64,000 nt of DNA. Origin: Chionis minor. Its lineage: Eukaryota > Chordata > Aves > Charadriiformes > Chionididae. The translations under genes and the position numbers were made by a program. The DNA lies in the NCBI GenBank assembly GCA_013398295.1, contig VZSF01007302.1, positions 308,543-372,542 of the forward strand, in the 5' to 3' direction. The notes under the pieces were generated by a model that was given only the letters and a program-made list of their open reading frames with translations, searched no databases and had not been told where the DNA came from. Shown here piece after piece: positions 1 through 13,562 of this stretch. The number at the start of each line of letters is the position of its first letter. Position 1 is the first letter of the stretch.

Positions 1-3000
1 CCTCCTCCTACCTCCCCCAAATCCTCCTTCTCCCTGCCACCTAAGCACCGTTTCTGCTTGTCCCAGGCATTTTATTTCTTTTTTAATGAGTGTGACAGGG
101 TCAGCAAAGCACGGGGATGGGAGGGAGGATGGCATCGCTGCTGGATGGGAGAGGGGGGAGTGGAAGGGAAGGTGAAGGGAACAATTTCTCCCTGGGTTGC
201 AGAAGAGTTGATTGCAAAGAAAAGCAATAAAGCAGCTGGAGTTGGCAGGGAGGGGAAACAGAGCAGGTATTTCACCTAGAAGCAGCACTTTGCAGATGGT
301 ATTTGCGGATGGGCAGGTGAACGGTGTGCAGGATGAGCCCTCCGAGCTTGTGGAAAGGATCTCCTCCCCTCCCGCAGCAGACACATCCCCTCAGGAAGGG
401 ATCTGCACTGTCCTGCATCTCCTCAGAGCTACACAGCAACAGGGGCCCTGCTACAGCAGTGCCTGAGTGGTACCTGTTGCTGGAAAACCAGTGGAGTGGA
501 GCTGGAGAGAGGGCTGAGGTGGTTGGTGAGAAGGGAAGGGATGTCCACCTCGTTCCTTTGACTTGTATCCAGAAAAGAGCAAGGTGGCATGTGTCCCCTG
601 CAAGGTTAGTGCACAAAAGCGTCCAGTCACTGCTTCCTTCTGGAGAGAGCAGCACTCAAGGGCAAGCTTTCCAGACCTGGAAAATAATCGTTAAAGGAGT
701 CTGAACATCTGTAGCAGGCCTAGAGGAGCCTTCTGCCAGGGCATCCCACGGAGACACTTGGCACCACGCTGCTTTTGCTGCTGCCAACCATACTGCTCTC
801 AGGCCCCAGAGATCCACGTCAAGAACTTGAGATGCTGAATACCCAGGTCCTTATCCAAATTCTCTGAGACCTGTGCTGTAAGAGCAGCTGCCTGCTGATG
901 AGGTTCTTCTAATTACCCTGAAATTTCACAACACCTGGAATACTGATACTGTTGGGCTTCCCATTGCAGCAGCCCTTTTCTCTGCTTCTCTTTTACCACT
1001 TCCCTTTCATTTTCTGCATCTCCCACCTTCTGTTTCCCTTAGCATGGGAACTCATTTCAAATCCTCCTTGCCTTTATTCCCCTCCCAAATTAAACAAAGG
1101 GGGAAAAGGTGCTTTTTTTTTTTTTTTCATAAAGGGAACTAAATCCATTGCCTGTCCAGTGTGAAAATCCCTGACCCAATTACTTACTTGTCTGTTATAC
1201 CACCCCCTGTGGCTCCTAGGTCCAGGACTCCGAGGGGACACAGCAGAAGCACTGGACCAGTCAGCACTGCTCCCAGTCCCTTGGGACATGCCCATGACTG
1301 CATAGATGCCTTCCCTTGAGAAAAGCATGCACAGACACATTGGGAACTTATTCAGCTCTGGTTTTATCCCAGCACCCTGGAGTAGTCCAAAGAATCAACT
1401 AGACTTCTCAAAGCTTTCCTTTCCACGTTTTCCTCCAGTTATGCCAGCTTCTCTAGCTGCATCTCACAGCTTTCAGTAAGCTCACTAAATACAAGGGAGG
1501 GAGGGGGGAAGCGGGGGGGAAGAAAACAAACAAAAGTTGTAGATGTTTACATTGTGCAGCTGAGCTAATCAGCCTGAGCACTTTATATAGACATTAACGA
1601 GAGAGAGACACTGTTAAGATGTCATCCATTGCAACTGTTTTATATGTCTACATAGTATAAAACACCTGACTAGATTTTAATGAAGTATAAAGGGAGTCAA
1701 ATAATCTAAATCAGATGTGGACACCTATTTTTTAGTCAGTTGTGTCTCAGCAATCTTAGCAAGTCTTATCCTTCTGCATCCTAAAAGGTAAGAGGCAGGA
1801 CAAAGAAACCTTCACAGCAAAATGTTTGTTCTTTCCACGAAAAAGCATCCATGTTCATCCTGCAAGTTTAAAGGACGCCTCTCCCCCTTATTCCCCCAAA
1901 CAAAAGAACACAACAAAACAAACAAAACCCCAGTTGTGTCCCCTCAAATCTTCCAGAATTGATGGTAGTCCTACCTCAAAAAACCAGAAGCCCCACTATG
2001 AAATGCTGTCTTGGGTTGCTAAGCACAGAAGAAGGCTCCCAGCTGTTCAGTTATTATGTGCTGCTCCAACATCTGCTCCCTCTCTTTCCCAGGAGAAGGG
2101 CAACAGGCCAAGAGAATCATCTTGTGGCCCACATCCAGCCACAGTCGGACTGCCTTGGATGATCTCAGCTGATATTCGTACCAGGTTTCCTATTGAAGTA
2201 GTCAGCAGAGTCTCTCTAAGAACTTTGTTCTCCAAAGAAGACAGTTTTCTTTAAGAGAAACAATTAAGCCATTTTCAGGCAAACGATGCTTTATCGTTAT
2301 CCTCGTAAGCAGTCTATTAAATAGGTCTTCATTATTTACAAGTGTGTGTAAAGCATAACAGTCATTATCTTGGCTAGCATTAGAGACTGAACGAGGCAGG
2401 AGAAGGCTTCCTGAGAGAAAAGTGTGTTACTGCTAAATGTCTTAGACAACCATCCATCTGCCATTCTACACAGGGGCAAGACACTGGGAAGCTGGCTGCA
2501 AGATGTTCGCTGATACTGGGTTAAAAGTATTTTGTTTGAAAGTCATCTTCTTTTATTTTGACACATTAGGTGTGATTTAGTTGACCAACAGCTAGATCTG
2601 AGCTGGCCAACCATCTCCCCCTTCATATGAAGGTCAGATCTCATCAGTGCAGGCACTGGAATATAAGGCACGATATATCTCAGCCCAAGGAGATCTTGAA
2701 AACAGCTCGGAGGAACTGCGTCCTAAATGTGCCCATTTCTCTCCACTGATGTTAGACACAGGGTGAACACCAGCCCAGATTGTCATCACCCACAAAGTAA
2801 ACCTCTAAGGTTTAATGAGATGAATCCCTCTTTCACTATCAGGTTTGACAGCCCAGTTGGTTTGTTCTCCTCTACCAGGACAAGAACTACCTCCACAACC
2901 TCACACCCACACTGAAATCCCACCTGCCAGACCCTGTTGGCCTGCAGATCCTCTGATGTGATGATAAGCTGTGCCGGGGATCAAAAAGAGACCTAGAGGA

Positions 3001-4158
3001 AAGGAAAGCTCTCCTGTGTTGCAGCTGAGATGTGAGGTTGAGAAATACCTCATGCCAAATGGGACTTTCTGATCTGTGTATTTCTCAGTCACTTCCTACC
3101 AACTGGTAGATTTCTAACAGTCAGAAAGAGACATCTCCTAGTTCCTGAGGACAAGATCTGGTGGAGGTAGAGAGTGGGAACAAACAGCTATTTATGCAGA
3201 CTATGACAGTCATTTGTTCCCTTTCTAGCTATGGAAATGAGCTGTACTGTTTGAAGACATTTCTGCTAGTAGAACTGCATCTACAGCGGGGAGAAGGAAG
3301 GGCACTGAACACCCTACCTGCTCCGGCTAACTGGGACACATTTGGTGTGCAGGCAAAGGTCTACATCACAATGTTAAAAGGCAGTAACGGAAAGTGTGGA
3401 CTTATAGAGCAGTAGGTATCCTGCTGTGGGCCTACTCTTACTTTTTATTAGCTATGAAGTAGCTCAGCTTTGTGCCTCAGGCTGCTGGAAGGTGGCACAG
3501 CAGCCATCAGGGAGAAGCTGAGGTGCTGTAAATTCACTCCCAGCTGACTGGACAGGAGGCTGCTGACCTGGCTGTCCTCAAAGGGAATTCAGTTGAATCA
3601 AACCCCTTGATCCCGACATCCAGCCTTTCTTTCTCTGCCTCCACCAGCTCTGTAGTGAGGTTTATTGGAGAACTGCACCTTTGCTCTTCAACTACCCTCT
3701 CTTCCTTCACATGCTGCAGAAGCCTCCAAAGCTGACTACACTGAAAAATTAGGGGTACACACACGCTCATTAAGTTTGGTTTGCAATGGAGGCAGTTAAG
3801 GCTTCCCTGCCTCTGACTCAGGCTTTTCTAAATACAGAAGTGACCCACCAGAAGCTGGGCATGACAGGAAGCCATGCTCTGCTAGACAGCTTGCAGGCCA
3901 GCTATAAAGAAGGGCATGCTTATCCAAATGGTGGTAACCATACTTTACCTTGATCAGCCTCCACAGGCTGCCACATAACAAGCTGTAACAACCCGGGGAC
4001 AAAGAATGAGAGTCAGTTTGCAGGTTGACAGGTGAATGTAGGTATCTAAGCGTGAGCTAGGTGGTATGTTCCCACTATAGTCAACAGAGATCTAGTCATT
4101 ATACTCAGTGATGGCTACGAATAGGCTAGCTCACCCTACCCTAGATACCTGCATAGCA
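1..4158. other. Unique sequence, no gene supported
   Basis: The first roughly 0.9 kb is visibly richer in G and C than the rest of the window; the remainder is moderately AT-rich. Open frames on both strands around 270-700 and 1826-2254 overlap each other, have no recognisable domain and have no convincing splice context, so I read them as chance. A 15-T run lies at 1113-1127 and a G-rich run at 1495-1519, listed separately. I see no repeat family that I can name here. A non-coding regulatory element could be present, but it would need cross-species alignment to see. Confidence 0.5.
1495..1519 (+). other. Predicted G-quadruplex motif
   Basis: Four G runs of 3, 3, 6 and 7 bases occur at 1495-1497, 1499-1501, 1503-1508 and 1513-1519. 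They are separated by loops of 1, 1 and 4 bases, which fits the canonical pattern of four runs of at least three G with loops of 1-7. No gene or promoter is recognisable beside it, so a function is not implied. Confidence 0.6.
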
Positions 4159-4832
4159 GCATAGAATCACAGAATGGGTTAGGTTGGAAGCGACCTTAAA
4201 GATCATGTGGTTCCAGTCACCCTGTCATGGGCAAGGACACCTTCCACTAGACCAAGTTGCTTAAAGTCCCATCCAACCTGGCTTTGAACACTTCCAGGGA
4301 TGGGGCATCCACAGCCTCTCTGGGCAACCTGTTCCAGTGTCTCACCACCCTTTTAAAAGAACTTTTTCCTATTATCTAATCTAAATCTATCCTCTTTCAG
4401 TTTAAAACCATTACCCCTTGTCCTCGCACTACACTCCCTGATAAAAATTCCCTTCTCATCTTTCCTTTATGTTCCCCTTAAGTACTGGAAGGCCACTATA
4501 AGGTCTTCCTGGAGCTTTCTTTTCTCTAGGCTGACCAACCCCAGCTCTCTAGCCTCCTTAGTCATCTTTGTGGCCTTCCTCTGGACCCGCTCAAGCAGGT
4601 CCATGTCTCTCATGCTGGGGGCCCCAGAGGTGGAAGCGGTACTCCAGCTGGGATCTCTCAAGAGTAGAATAGAGGGTCAGAATCACCTCCCTCAACCTGC
4701 TGGCCGTGCTTCTTTTTATGCAGCCCAGGATGCGATTGGCTTTCTGGACTACAAGCACACATTGCCAGCTCATATTCAGTTTTTCATCCATCGATACCCC
4801 CAAATCCTTCTCTGCAGGGCTGCATGTGATCA
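4159..4832 (-). mobile_element. CR1 LINE fragment, 3' end, minus strand
   Basis: The element is read from right to left. Its 3' terminus is at the left, with 'catagaatcacagaatgg' followed by the typical 'aggttggaag.gaccttaaagatcat' CR1 3' UTR. The right part encodes the C-terminal part of ORF2 (reverse transcriptase protein) on the minus strand. Family signatures include [12 protein letters not shown] and LGLVSLEKRKLQ in about 4467-4661 and [18 protein letters not shown] in about 4591-4833. The two pieces lie in different frames, so the coding part is frameshifted and dead. The copy is 5'-truncated, as is usual for CR1. The right boundary is approximate because similarity fades after about 4830. 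Confidence 0.93.
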
Positions 4833-6304
4833 ACCAAACAGCTCCCTGGACTCGACTCTTTTAACATCTACAGTTCAGGTACCCGGTAAGCAGCAATCAA
4901 TTGTCTAGAGAGAGGTATCTGGTGCCTTTTGAGATTCCCTAGAGGACCTGTTCTTGCTCCAGCTGCTCCTCCACAAGACTATGGGTCTCCTGCAGCTCCT
5001 GTGTTGTATACGTTAGTTTCAAAGGAATACACATAGTCTACTAACAAAGCGTATAGTTCAGGTGACCAATGCAAGGCTCCAGCATCCTACCTTTCTTGAA
5101 TTCAAGAGTACAGTTACCAATAAACTCAGAGTTATTTTCCTTATCTGACCTACCTCCTCTTTCTGGAGCCCCAGCCCCACTTGGCACGAGGGTAGAATTT
5201 GTTCTTTCTTCTTCTCAGGTAAATAAGCCAAAGATGCCCTCTGACAAAGTCTTGTGATTCATGATCAGCTGTTTAAAGAAATTACATTGTGTGAATCATC
5301 CTTCCAGTGAAAGTTACTTCCCCACTAAAGGGACTCTACAGAAGGGAATGTGTGTGAGCTTCTCTGATAAAGGGAAAAGTAATAACAAACAAGATACAAC
5401 AGGAGGTCAGCAAAGGGATTAAATGTATGAAATGAATTACTTATAAGAACTGGCTAGATTAGTATTCTTCAGCTTTCAATAGAGGGTACTGAGAGGGAAA
5501 TTATGGAGGTTTATAAAAAATATTATGAGAAGGTGAATAAGGAAAAAATGTCCACTGTATTTCCTAATACATGAATGAAAAGATGCCAAACAAAAATCAG
5601 GGAAGCCTGGTTCAAAATAACAGAAAACATTAACCTAAAATCTTATATGACCTGATGGATGCTGCAAGCTTCCAAAGGTTCAGAGCAAATCCATGGAGGA
5701 GAAGTCCATAAAGGTGATTAAATACCAAGAGATCACTTCAGGTTCAGAAAGTCTCTGAGACACTTTTCCATAGATGCTGGGAGCTAATTTAGGGCACTTA
5801 TACCTCAATGCTTGACTTTTGCTTTTATTTTTTCTAGGGACTTGCAAGGCTACATGCTGATTTCTGGTGTAACTCAACGCAGACATTCTTACTTTTTCTG
5901 TTGTCGCACCTTGTCACCCAATCCATTGGCCAAAATTGCTGATTTTTTGAGTCTGATCAAAAGACTGTGATATACACAGCTCACACAACTACACTGGCAT
6001 CCGGGAAGCTGAGACATACTTCTTTCTGCCGCATCTTTTTGGAGGACATTTACTTCTAACAGAAGGTTCAGGCACACATTCACAAGGTAGTAACATCTTA
6101 CCACTCCTGAATATGAATAGCCGGAAACTACCAAGCAATGATTTAGGGATTAGATACCTCTGGGTTTAGAGATTTAGGTATCTAAATCAAAGGTTTAATT
6201 TGACATCTTTCAGAAATGTATAATGTTATTGACATCCTCACCTCAATGTGCCTCAACATGCAACTTTTCAGCCTTAAGCAATGAGGACAACAAATAATTG
6301 GGAC

Positions 6305-6420
6305 AAATTAGGACAAAAATATAAGTTTATAATTTATATAAAATTATATTTATAAAATATAATTTTACAATTAATTAAAATTAAAATGCAGNTTATATAA
6401 TTTATTATGTAAATTATTAT
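6305..6420. repeat. AT-rich low-complexity patch with one N
   Basis: The stretch is almost entirely A and T, built from short words such as 'ttataatttata' and 'aaaattat', and has a single undetermined base at 6392. The flanks of the N resemble each other only loosely, as expected in such sequence, so I do not call a duplication here. Confidence 0.7.
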
Positions 6421-9400
6421 TGCGATCTGAATAGAAAGCTCCAGCATTCTTGTAGTTCTACTTATAACCTCTCTATTGCGCTGTGGCCAAGATCCATCCT
6501 ACTGCTTTTTAAATACTTAAATGAGTGAGTTCTCTAGGACTTTCCTTGCGGTATGGTTTCTGTTTCTAGAGATAGACCCCTCCTGTGATTGTCAGGGTAC
6601 TTCTGAAACATCCCTGTCTGCTCACTGACTATTAGAAACAGCTGTCAGTGTCTACACTCCAAATGGCATTGAATTGACTTGGGTTATATGGGACAAATGT
6701 GTAATACGGTTATCACCTATACAAAGTAGTACTTTCAGGTATAAGATATAAGTGTTACTATTGAGGAGAAAACTATTTGCAGAGGTACTATTTGTAAAAA
6801 AAATAAAATAAGGTCTCACTTGTTATTGGGCATAAACAAATAATTTGCAGGCAATATTTTTACTGGTGGGATTTCTGGTAAGTGAGCTATCCTCTTCGCA
6901 GACAGACACCCATCTCTCAAGTGTTTCACTTCCTTGAATGTAGTCCATTACTCTATCCTTTTTTCCAATTCTGATCTCCAAAGCATTCTGTGAGTGGAAG
7001 GTAGTCAGATGTCTATGTTCAGTCAATAAATTTTCTTAAGAAAGCTTGTTTTGATTTTTAGTTGAATTTTGCAACAATTCTGTTCCTTGATCAGATAAAC
7101 AAATGCCTGTGTGTGTATTTAAGGCCCCATATCCATGCTAAACTGCAAAACAGCCTTGACATTTGAGCCACCAAAAGTTCTGGAGAAACTTTGGTGCAAA
7201 CAATAAAATTTGTTTTGAGTTTGGAGATTTTAATAAAAAAGTATTCCTTAATTTCAGCCCCACCTCATCCACTTCCTTAATGAGATTGGAGGGGTTTTCC
7301 TGATTTTTGTGTGAGGGGTAAAGTGATGAGAAATACAAGTAACATAAAAAAACCCCAGATGTGGATGCATCTTTGTTTTAGACAGTAAAAGCTGTCTAGT
7401 CATGCAGATGTAACCACAGCATGATGATGTTAGAAGGAACACTGCATCAAATGGTGCTAAAGAAGAAGGGAGACACATGTCAAAATGGACAATCTCAGGA
7501 GATAAGGTCCACCTTCTACCACTCAGCTCTATGCTGCTATCCAGGAGGAAGTTCTCACATGTCCTTGAAGAAACAGGTATTATCTTCTGATAGCACCATT
7601 TTCTTTATCAGAGGGCAAGGGGAACAGATATACAACGCCTCAAAGGGCATAGGGCACAACAAAATGCATTATTTCTTACAGAAAACAAAGTTGATGGTGA
7701 GAACCTCCAATACAACAAGAGCACAGAAAGAGTCTGTTGTTTAAACTGCACTTTAAGCCCAGGCTTGGGCTGTGGCTTTTGTCATGACGAGCCTATGAAC
7801 CTGCTGTTGTCATATCCGATGTCGTACTCAAGTTTCACATGGAAGACAACAGCTGATAATACCATTGCTCAGTTGAGATGAGAGCCAGTCTACCAATTTC
7901 TCTTAATTTTCTTTTTCCCGGAAGTCTGGTGCTCAGACCATTTGTGTCTAAGAACAAATAATCACAGATGAATTAAGTTTTCTGCCGTCTAGGAAGGCAG
8001 GAAAGAAGATGCACTAGGTATTGCTAGCTCTGGTCAGAAATGGAAAGAGGCAACAAAGTGGTGAGAAGCTCTTAGGGACAGCCTCTGAGCTGTGACTTAT
8101 GTCCTGCTTAAGTACATCACGGAGCAAATAAGACAGGCAGGGCTACATCATGAGAAGTTCTGTGTGGAGTCAGGAAAGCGATTACCATGGTTATCGAGGC
8201 TCTTGTTAGGGTCAGAGTTCTGAGAACACTTACTCATGTCCTTCACTTTGCTATCATGAGCCTTCCCACTAATTTAGTGTGCTTGCTCAGAGCTATGCAC
8301 AATTCACAAGAGTCAGCAGGAGGTTTAGAAAGAGCAAATTGCAATTTTCAGTGAAATATTCTTGTCTTGTTCTTGGCTTATTTTGTTTGTTGTGGGGGTG
8401 GTTGCAGGAGGAGTGGTGAGATAGTATGTTGAGAGGGTTGTCTTTAAGTAGCACCATCAGTCAATTATTGTGGAAATAAGTTCAGTTTCCAAAACAGATA
8501 AAACAAAGAAGGTAACAATATATTTGTTATTTCTCAGAACAGAATTTCAAACCCATTTCTCACTAAAAGAGTTGCTACAATAAATTTATTTCTCAACCAA
8601 AGATTTTGACTATCTGCAAAAAGAATTGGAAAAAGCAGCATTAACATAGCAAGGCATATACACCTATGCCTTCTCTCATAATCCTGAAATCAGTAGCTAG
8701 AGGTCTGCAGAAAAATTAATTGATAACTTTCTCTGAATTTCCACCCACAAATATGAAGAAGCTCAATGTAAATAAAGTTTTTATGAATAATATTTTACTA
8801 AGACTTTGTGACTCTTTCAAAACAAACCATGCAACTATAAATAAATACAGGTGCAAGGAGTATTTATTTGTATTTATCTTTGAATAGTAGACATGATAGT
8901 GAGTTAAAGAGCCTAAGCCAATAGTGTTAAAAGAAATGAGTGTCCTCTGAAGGCTGAAAGCTGTCTGTCATTCCTGCTTGCCGACAAGTATGGAAAGAAC
9001 CCTCCACAAGCATACAAACCTTCATGGACATTTATTAGAATGTGACTAAGAAGAAAAAGTCTCCTTTCAGGGGTTCTTATTTTATTCGAAAAGTGTGGAT
9101 ACCTATCAGAATTTATTAAATCTTTTCTTAAAACCAAAACCACACAAGAAAATTTTCATTCTGACCTTCAAACCTAGAAGGTGGTTGAAGGTGAGTCCAT
9201 ATGAGAATTTTTGCACTGCAGATTGATGGCTAGAGTATTTGTGGCCCAAGCCCTGACCCAGACAACTTCTCCTTAATTAAAGTATAATGAAGACAGTAGT
9301 AAAGCAGATTTGAGGAAGAAGTCACTGATCTATCTAGCTTCCATCTCTCACTGACACACACATTTCTTCATCTTTTAGATAGTCTTCTTTTGCAGCAGCT

Positions 9401-12400
9401 GAAAGATGCATTACAACCTTCCTGGACGGTTCCTACTAGAGTTATTGATGACCAGCTCATGGCTAAATTCAAAGGTCACATTTCCCATCTGAACTATCTT
9501 GATTTATAAGCTGGTTTTGCCACTTAGAATGATTTTGCCTTCACTTTATCTCTAAGCATAGACAAATGGCTCCCTTAACCCTGCAGTCAAATTGTTTTCT
9601 TTTAATTTCTCTGCAGGATGTCTTGAGTTAAATTCCTTACTGCGCCCCTCTTAGTGAGGTGAGAATCATTCCACCGCAGTCATTGTCTTTGATTCTGGTA
9701 CTCAAAATTACTTAAGTCTAATATCTAGTGTTGCATGAAATACCTTTGGATGGAGATTCTTCTGTACTGCTGAATGAGGACAACTGGAAAAATGTTCAGC
9801 TGTAGAAGAACAGCAGATACCTTTTCCTTCAAAACAAGAGAAGATGGAAGCAAATAACACTCTAATGCGGGCTGCAGAAGGTGTATGATTAGCCTGAGTG
9901 TCAAATCTGTGTTAGCCATGACTTAATGAAAAGGTTTTAATGGAAGGAGCTTATTGCTATATCTGCAAATGTCACTTATGGTGTTTTCTCATGTGGGACT
10001 GATGCCTGCCGGCTGTTTTACCTGAGGAAATGAGGAAATCATCTTGTATCTAGAGAATGAAATGTTTGGTTTATATTTCTTTCAGGACTTCTTCACCACC
10101 TCGATTTCTTACTCCTTTTATTACATATATTTATTTTTCTTAATACAGCATCTGGGGTCCTAGGTGCTACATAGCATTTATTATGAGAAATAGTACCTTC
10201 CAATATGAGTCATTAGCAGTGAACAAAGATGTGACTTCAACCATTACAAAATATCTCCTACTTGCACTCGCATCTAAGAAATAGCTGTGACTGTTGCTAG
10301 TAGTAGTTTGTCATCATTTAGTGAGCCAGACTCTCTACAATGAGGATGCTTTATCACTGGAACATAACTGGTAATTACATTCAGATATGTTCTTTTTCCC
10401 CCTGCTTTTTCCTGGTATATGTATTTTTTCTTTTCTATTTAAATTGCTTCCTCTACTTTTGGCTGAAAGCCAATTATCTTAAATCAAATCTGACAAAGCT
10501 AAAAATCTTTTTCCTTTGGTTTCTAGTAGATATCTCTTCTGCTGTTCCCATGCTTCATGGCACTCTTTGCAGTCTGGTGTACATTGGTATGAAATCTGAT
10601 CTCCTACAGCAGACACTACCCTCCCTCACAATCCACTTCCCTTCTCTGAGAATGAAAATACTATGCAAACAATCAAAAGCAGGTTGATACAAAAATTCTA
10701 TCTTCATCTCCTCTAACATGAACATATGAAAACATTAAATTAGACCCAATATTCACAAGAAAAGTGCACTTGCTCCCTGTGGTCTCTCAAACCTAGCAGA
10801 GAAAAGGAAAACTAAAGCTAATGATTGGAAACAAAAGCCAGACAGATGCATTTCAGAAATAAAAATCCCTGCTTTCTTAAATAAGTAGGAAAAATATCCA
10901 CTGCAATAATGTACCAGAAGAAGGCTCGTAATCTCTAAGGGATTCAGCTAGTGAAAGGTTAGATGCACCTGTAATGTAGATGCCTGCAGCTGAGCTAATC
11001 CTTGTTTCTCTTTCTAGTCAAAATAAATCTAGTTCATACAGTCACCAGAAATCAGTGCATGACTCACCTCAATCTAAGGGAGGCATCTAAAATAAATGAG
11101 AAACATCATATACTGAATGTGTTATTTCTCTCCACTAACTTTAAAAGAACCTTGGGTCAGTAAAAGGTACCTGCGTTGCCAACATCTAAACATGGGTGAG
11201 ATGAATCCCACATTAGGTGTCTTCATGACAAGTCCATTTGTCACCCTAAGGAGATGCTTTATCCAAACATAAATCAGTGACTTGAATATCTCAATAAAAT
11301 GTAGTAGCTTACGATGGCCAGATGAATGAAAAGGTAGGGAACTCAACCCTGATAAAAGGAAATATTTTGTAAGACAAGCTTTCAGTGGTGGAACACATTT
11401 CCATAAAAAAAAAAGATAGAGACCAAGAGTACAATTCAGAATGGAAGGAACTGGAAAATAAGAAAAAAATGAAGATTATCCAGAGGAAATATTAATAATG
11501 ATGAAATAAAATTAGTAGGATATATTAAAGCTTGTAAGCTTTAATCAGCCTCTAATTACTAAAGGCCAGGGCAAAAATAACACAGAAAACATATTACCCT
11601 AGGCATTAGATTCTTACACTTTCGTCTAATATGCCTTGTCTTGGGCAAAGTGAAGACTGGATTAGACAGGCAAATGATCTAATAGAATCAGGAGATCCCT
11701 ATATTCTCAAAACTTCCTGGAAAAAAACCCACATTCATCTTATTTTCTGATGTAAATAATAATAACCAAACAACCAAATAAAGAAAAACACCACCCTCTG
11801 TTCTTATCTGTATCTGTATTTCTATTCTGTGTTGGGACTTTTCACTTCACTTTCTGAATTCTTATGAAGCTCTTTAAATAGGTTTCTTGAATTTTTCAGT
11901 TCTCTTTCAACAGCAACAGGGATTGCGATTAGACTTACACAGAGAAATACATGTCGTAAAAAGCAAAACAGAAAGCAAGTTAGTTAATTACTGAAATCAA
12001 AGTCATGCAGAACAAAAGACCTCATACTTCACACCCTAGTATGACAGAAACAAGACATGGTGGAGTGTCACTTTAGGGAAAAGCTCCCAAAAATGATTCT
12101 TTATCTCTCTCTTTTATCTTTGAACTGTCTGACTTCCATTTTTATTAATAATTTATACTTATTTTACATAATCTTACAATAAACAGTGCATAAATTCAAT
12201 AGGTTTAATATAACTTCTTTTGTGTTTTTGTCACAGCAATATTATGTCAGAATTTAGCTTAGCTCTACACACATTCTACATTTGAAAAAAAATTTCCTCA
12301 TGTTGCTTATTTTAAATAGCAGCTTTGTTTCTGCTCTCTGTTCAATCAAAGCACAGTCTGATCCTGGCAGGTTGACACAACATAAGGTAGATATAACACA

Positions 12401-13477
12401 TTCTCATCCTAAAAAATTGGTGGTTTTTGAGGGTTTTTTTTATGCTGCAATAGCAAGATTAGCAAGAATTAAATACTACCAATGTCCAGGGCAAATATTT
12501 TTTTTTTCCATCAACATATCATTAACTCACTAGATATCTGCCTTATAGCCTAATTCCTTTCATACTCATTTTAGTCTAAAACCTTGTATAAAGGTTACGG
12601 CACCCTCTCTTCAATCAGTTCTGATCTTTGCATTTATCCATTTGTAGCTGTTTGCATCTCTTCTACTTTTCATTCCTCTGGCTTCTGTCCACCTGTGCTG
12701 CTGCTGCTTTAAAGATGCTGGATTCATCAGCCTGTATATTGTTTTTCACTTCTTTCTGTCATCTTCTCATTCTTCTGTGGACCTTTCCAAAGAAAAGGCT
12801 CAGTCAGATGCTCAGCTGATTTGCTTACATTATTTCAGAAGCTCCTGCAGCCAATGCAGTGCATCTCACAACCTTCGGGAGCAAATTTACCACCATCCTC
12901 ACAAGAAGCGATGAACAAAAGGTGTTAGAGATACAAGCATAGTTAAAAATCTAGGATTCCACCCATTTCCTTTTAGAGAAGAGTTTCTTAAAATAGTTGG
13001 TCTCCACTGAAATTAAAATTGTAAGATTTGTTTGTTCCACTGAGTGAATATGTCTGCAGTATAAATGTTTACATGTATAAATGTGGAGGGACTACCACTA
13101 CAGCCTCCTCTTCCATCTGCACACACACTCAGTACCGCTAAGGTCAATAATTTCTGTTATAATACACATTGCTCATGCTGCTTTTAAGTGCTTTTAACAG
13201 CCAGAGATAAAATACATCCCTCAGCTGTCTCCCATGATATCCTTGGCTATTCACCAAGTACATGCACACTTAATGCTATTACATCTACATACAGTATAAA
13301 TTTATGACTTACAAAATTGCTATAGTACCATTTAATCTTCCAAAAGAATTTCTCCATGCATTCTTAAAGTAAAAAATATGCATCCTGCAAATACATTAAG
13401 AATCAAGCCGAGGTTATTCTTTTTCTGAGGTGGTGGCTATGCGTGGTGTGTCAAAGACCTGAGCTGAAGTTGTGATG

Positions 13478-13562
13478 GTGGCCCAAGTGACTGTATTGTC
13501 TCATTGTTCCTTCTCTTCCTCAGTTTCCCAATTTAAAAAATGGCATTTATGGTACTGGTCTC
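13478..13562 (-). repeat. Ancient MIR-like (CORE-SINE) remnant
   Basis: The plus strand reads 'cctcagtttcccaattt' followed by 'aaaaatggcatttatggtac'. This matches the reverse complement of the MIR segment around the well-known 'cagatgaggaaactgagg' motif. The upstream 'ggcccaagtgact' fits the MIR 'aagtcacttgcccaagg' part. The copy is very diverged and has no target duplication. The call rests on my memory of the MIR consensus. Confidence 0.5.

Noticed and set aside
272..704. Open frames of about 126 codons on both strands
   Set aside because: They overlap in opposite directions in GC-richer DNA where stops are rarer, and have no recognisable domain or consistent splice sites.
1826..2254. Open frame of about 142 codons
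   Set aside because: It does not begin with ATG in this frame, the composition is low-complexity (Lys, Pro, Thr, Ser-rich) and there is no known domain.
6240..6300. Possible further MIR relic ('aatgtgcctcaacatgc')
   Set aside because: Only the 'gtgcctca' word fits. The neighbouring MIR segments are not recognisable.
6392..6392. Single N in AT-rich sequence, checked for a false duplication like the one at 22092
   Set aside because: The flanks share only loose AT-rich similarity, not a near-exact block.
11524..11545. 22-bp near-palindrome with 10-bp arms and a 2-bp centre
   Set aside because: Arms this short and AT-rich are expected about by chance in a window of this size.
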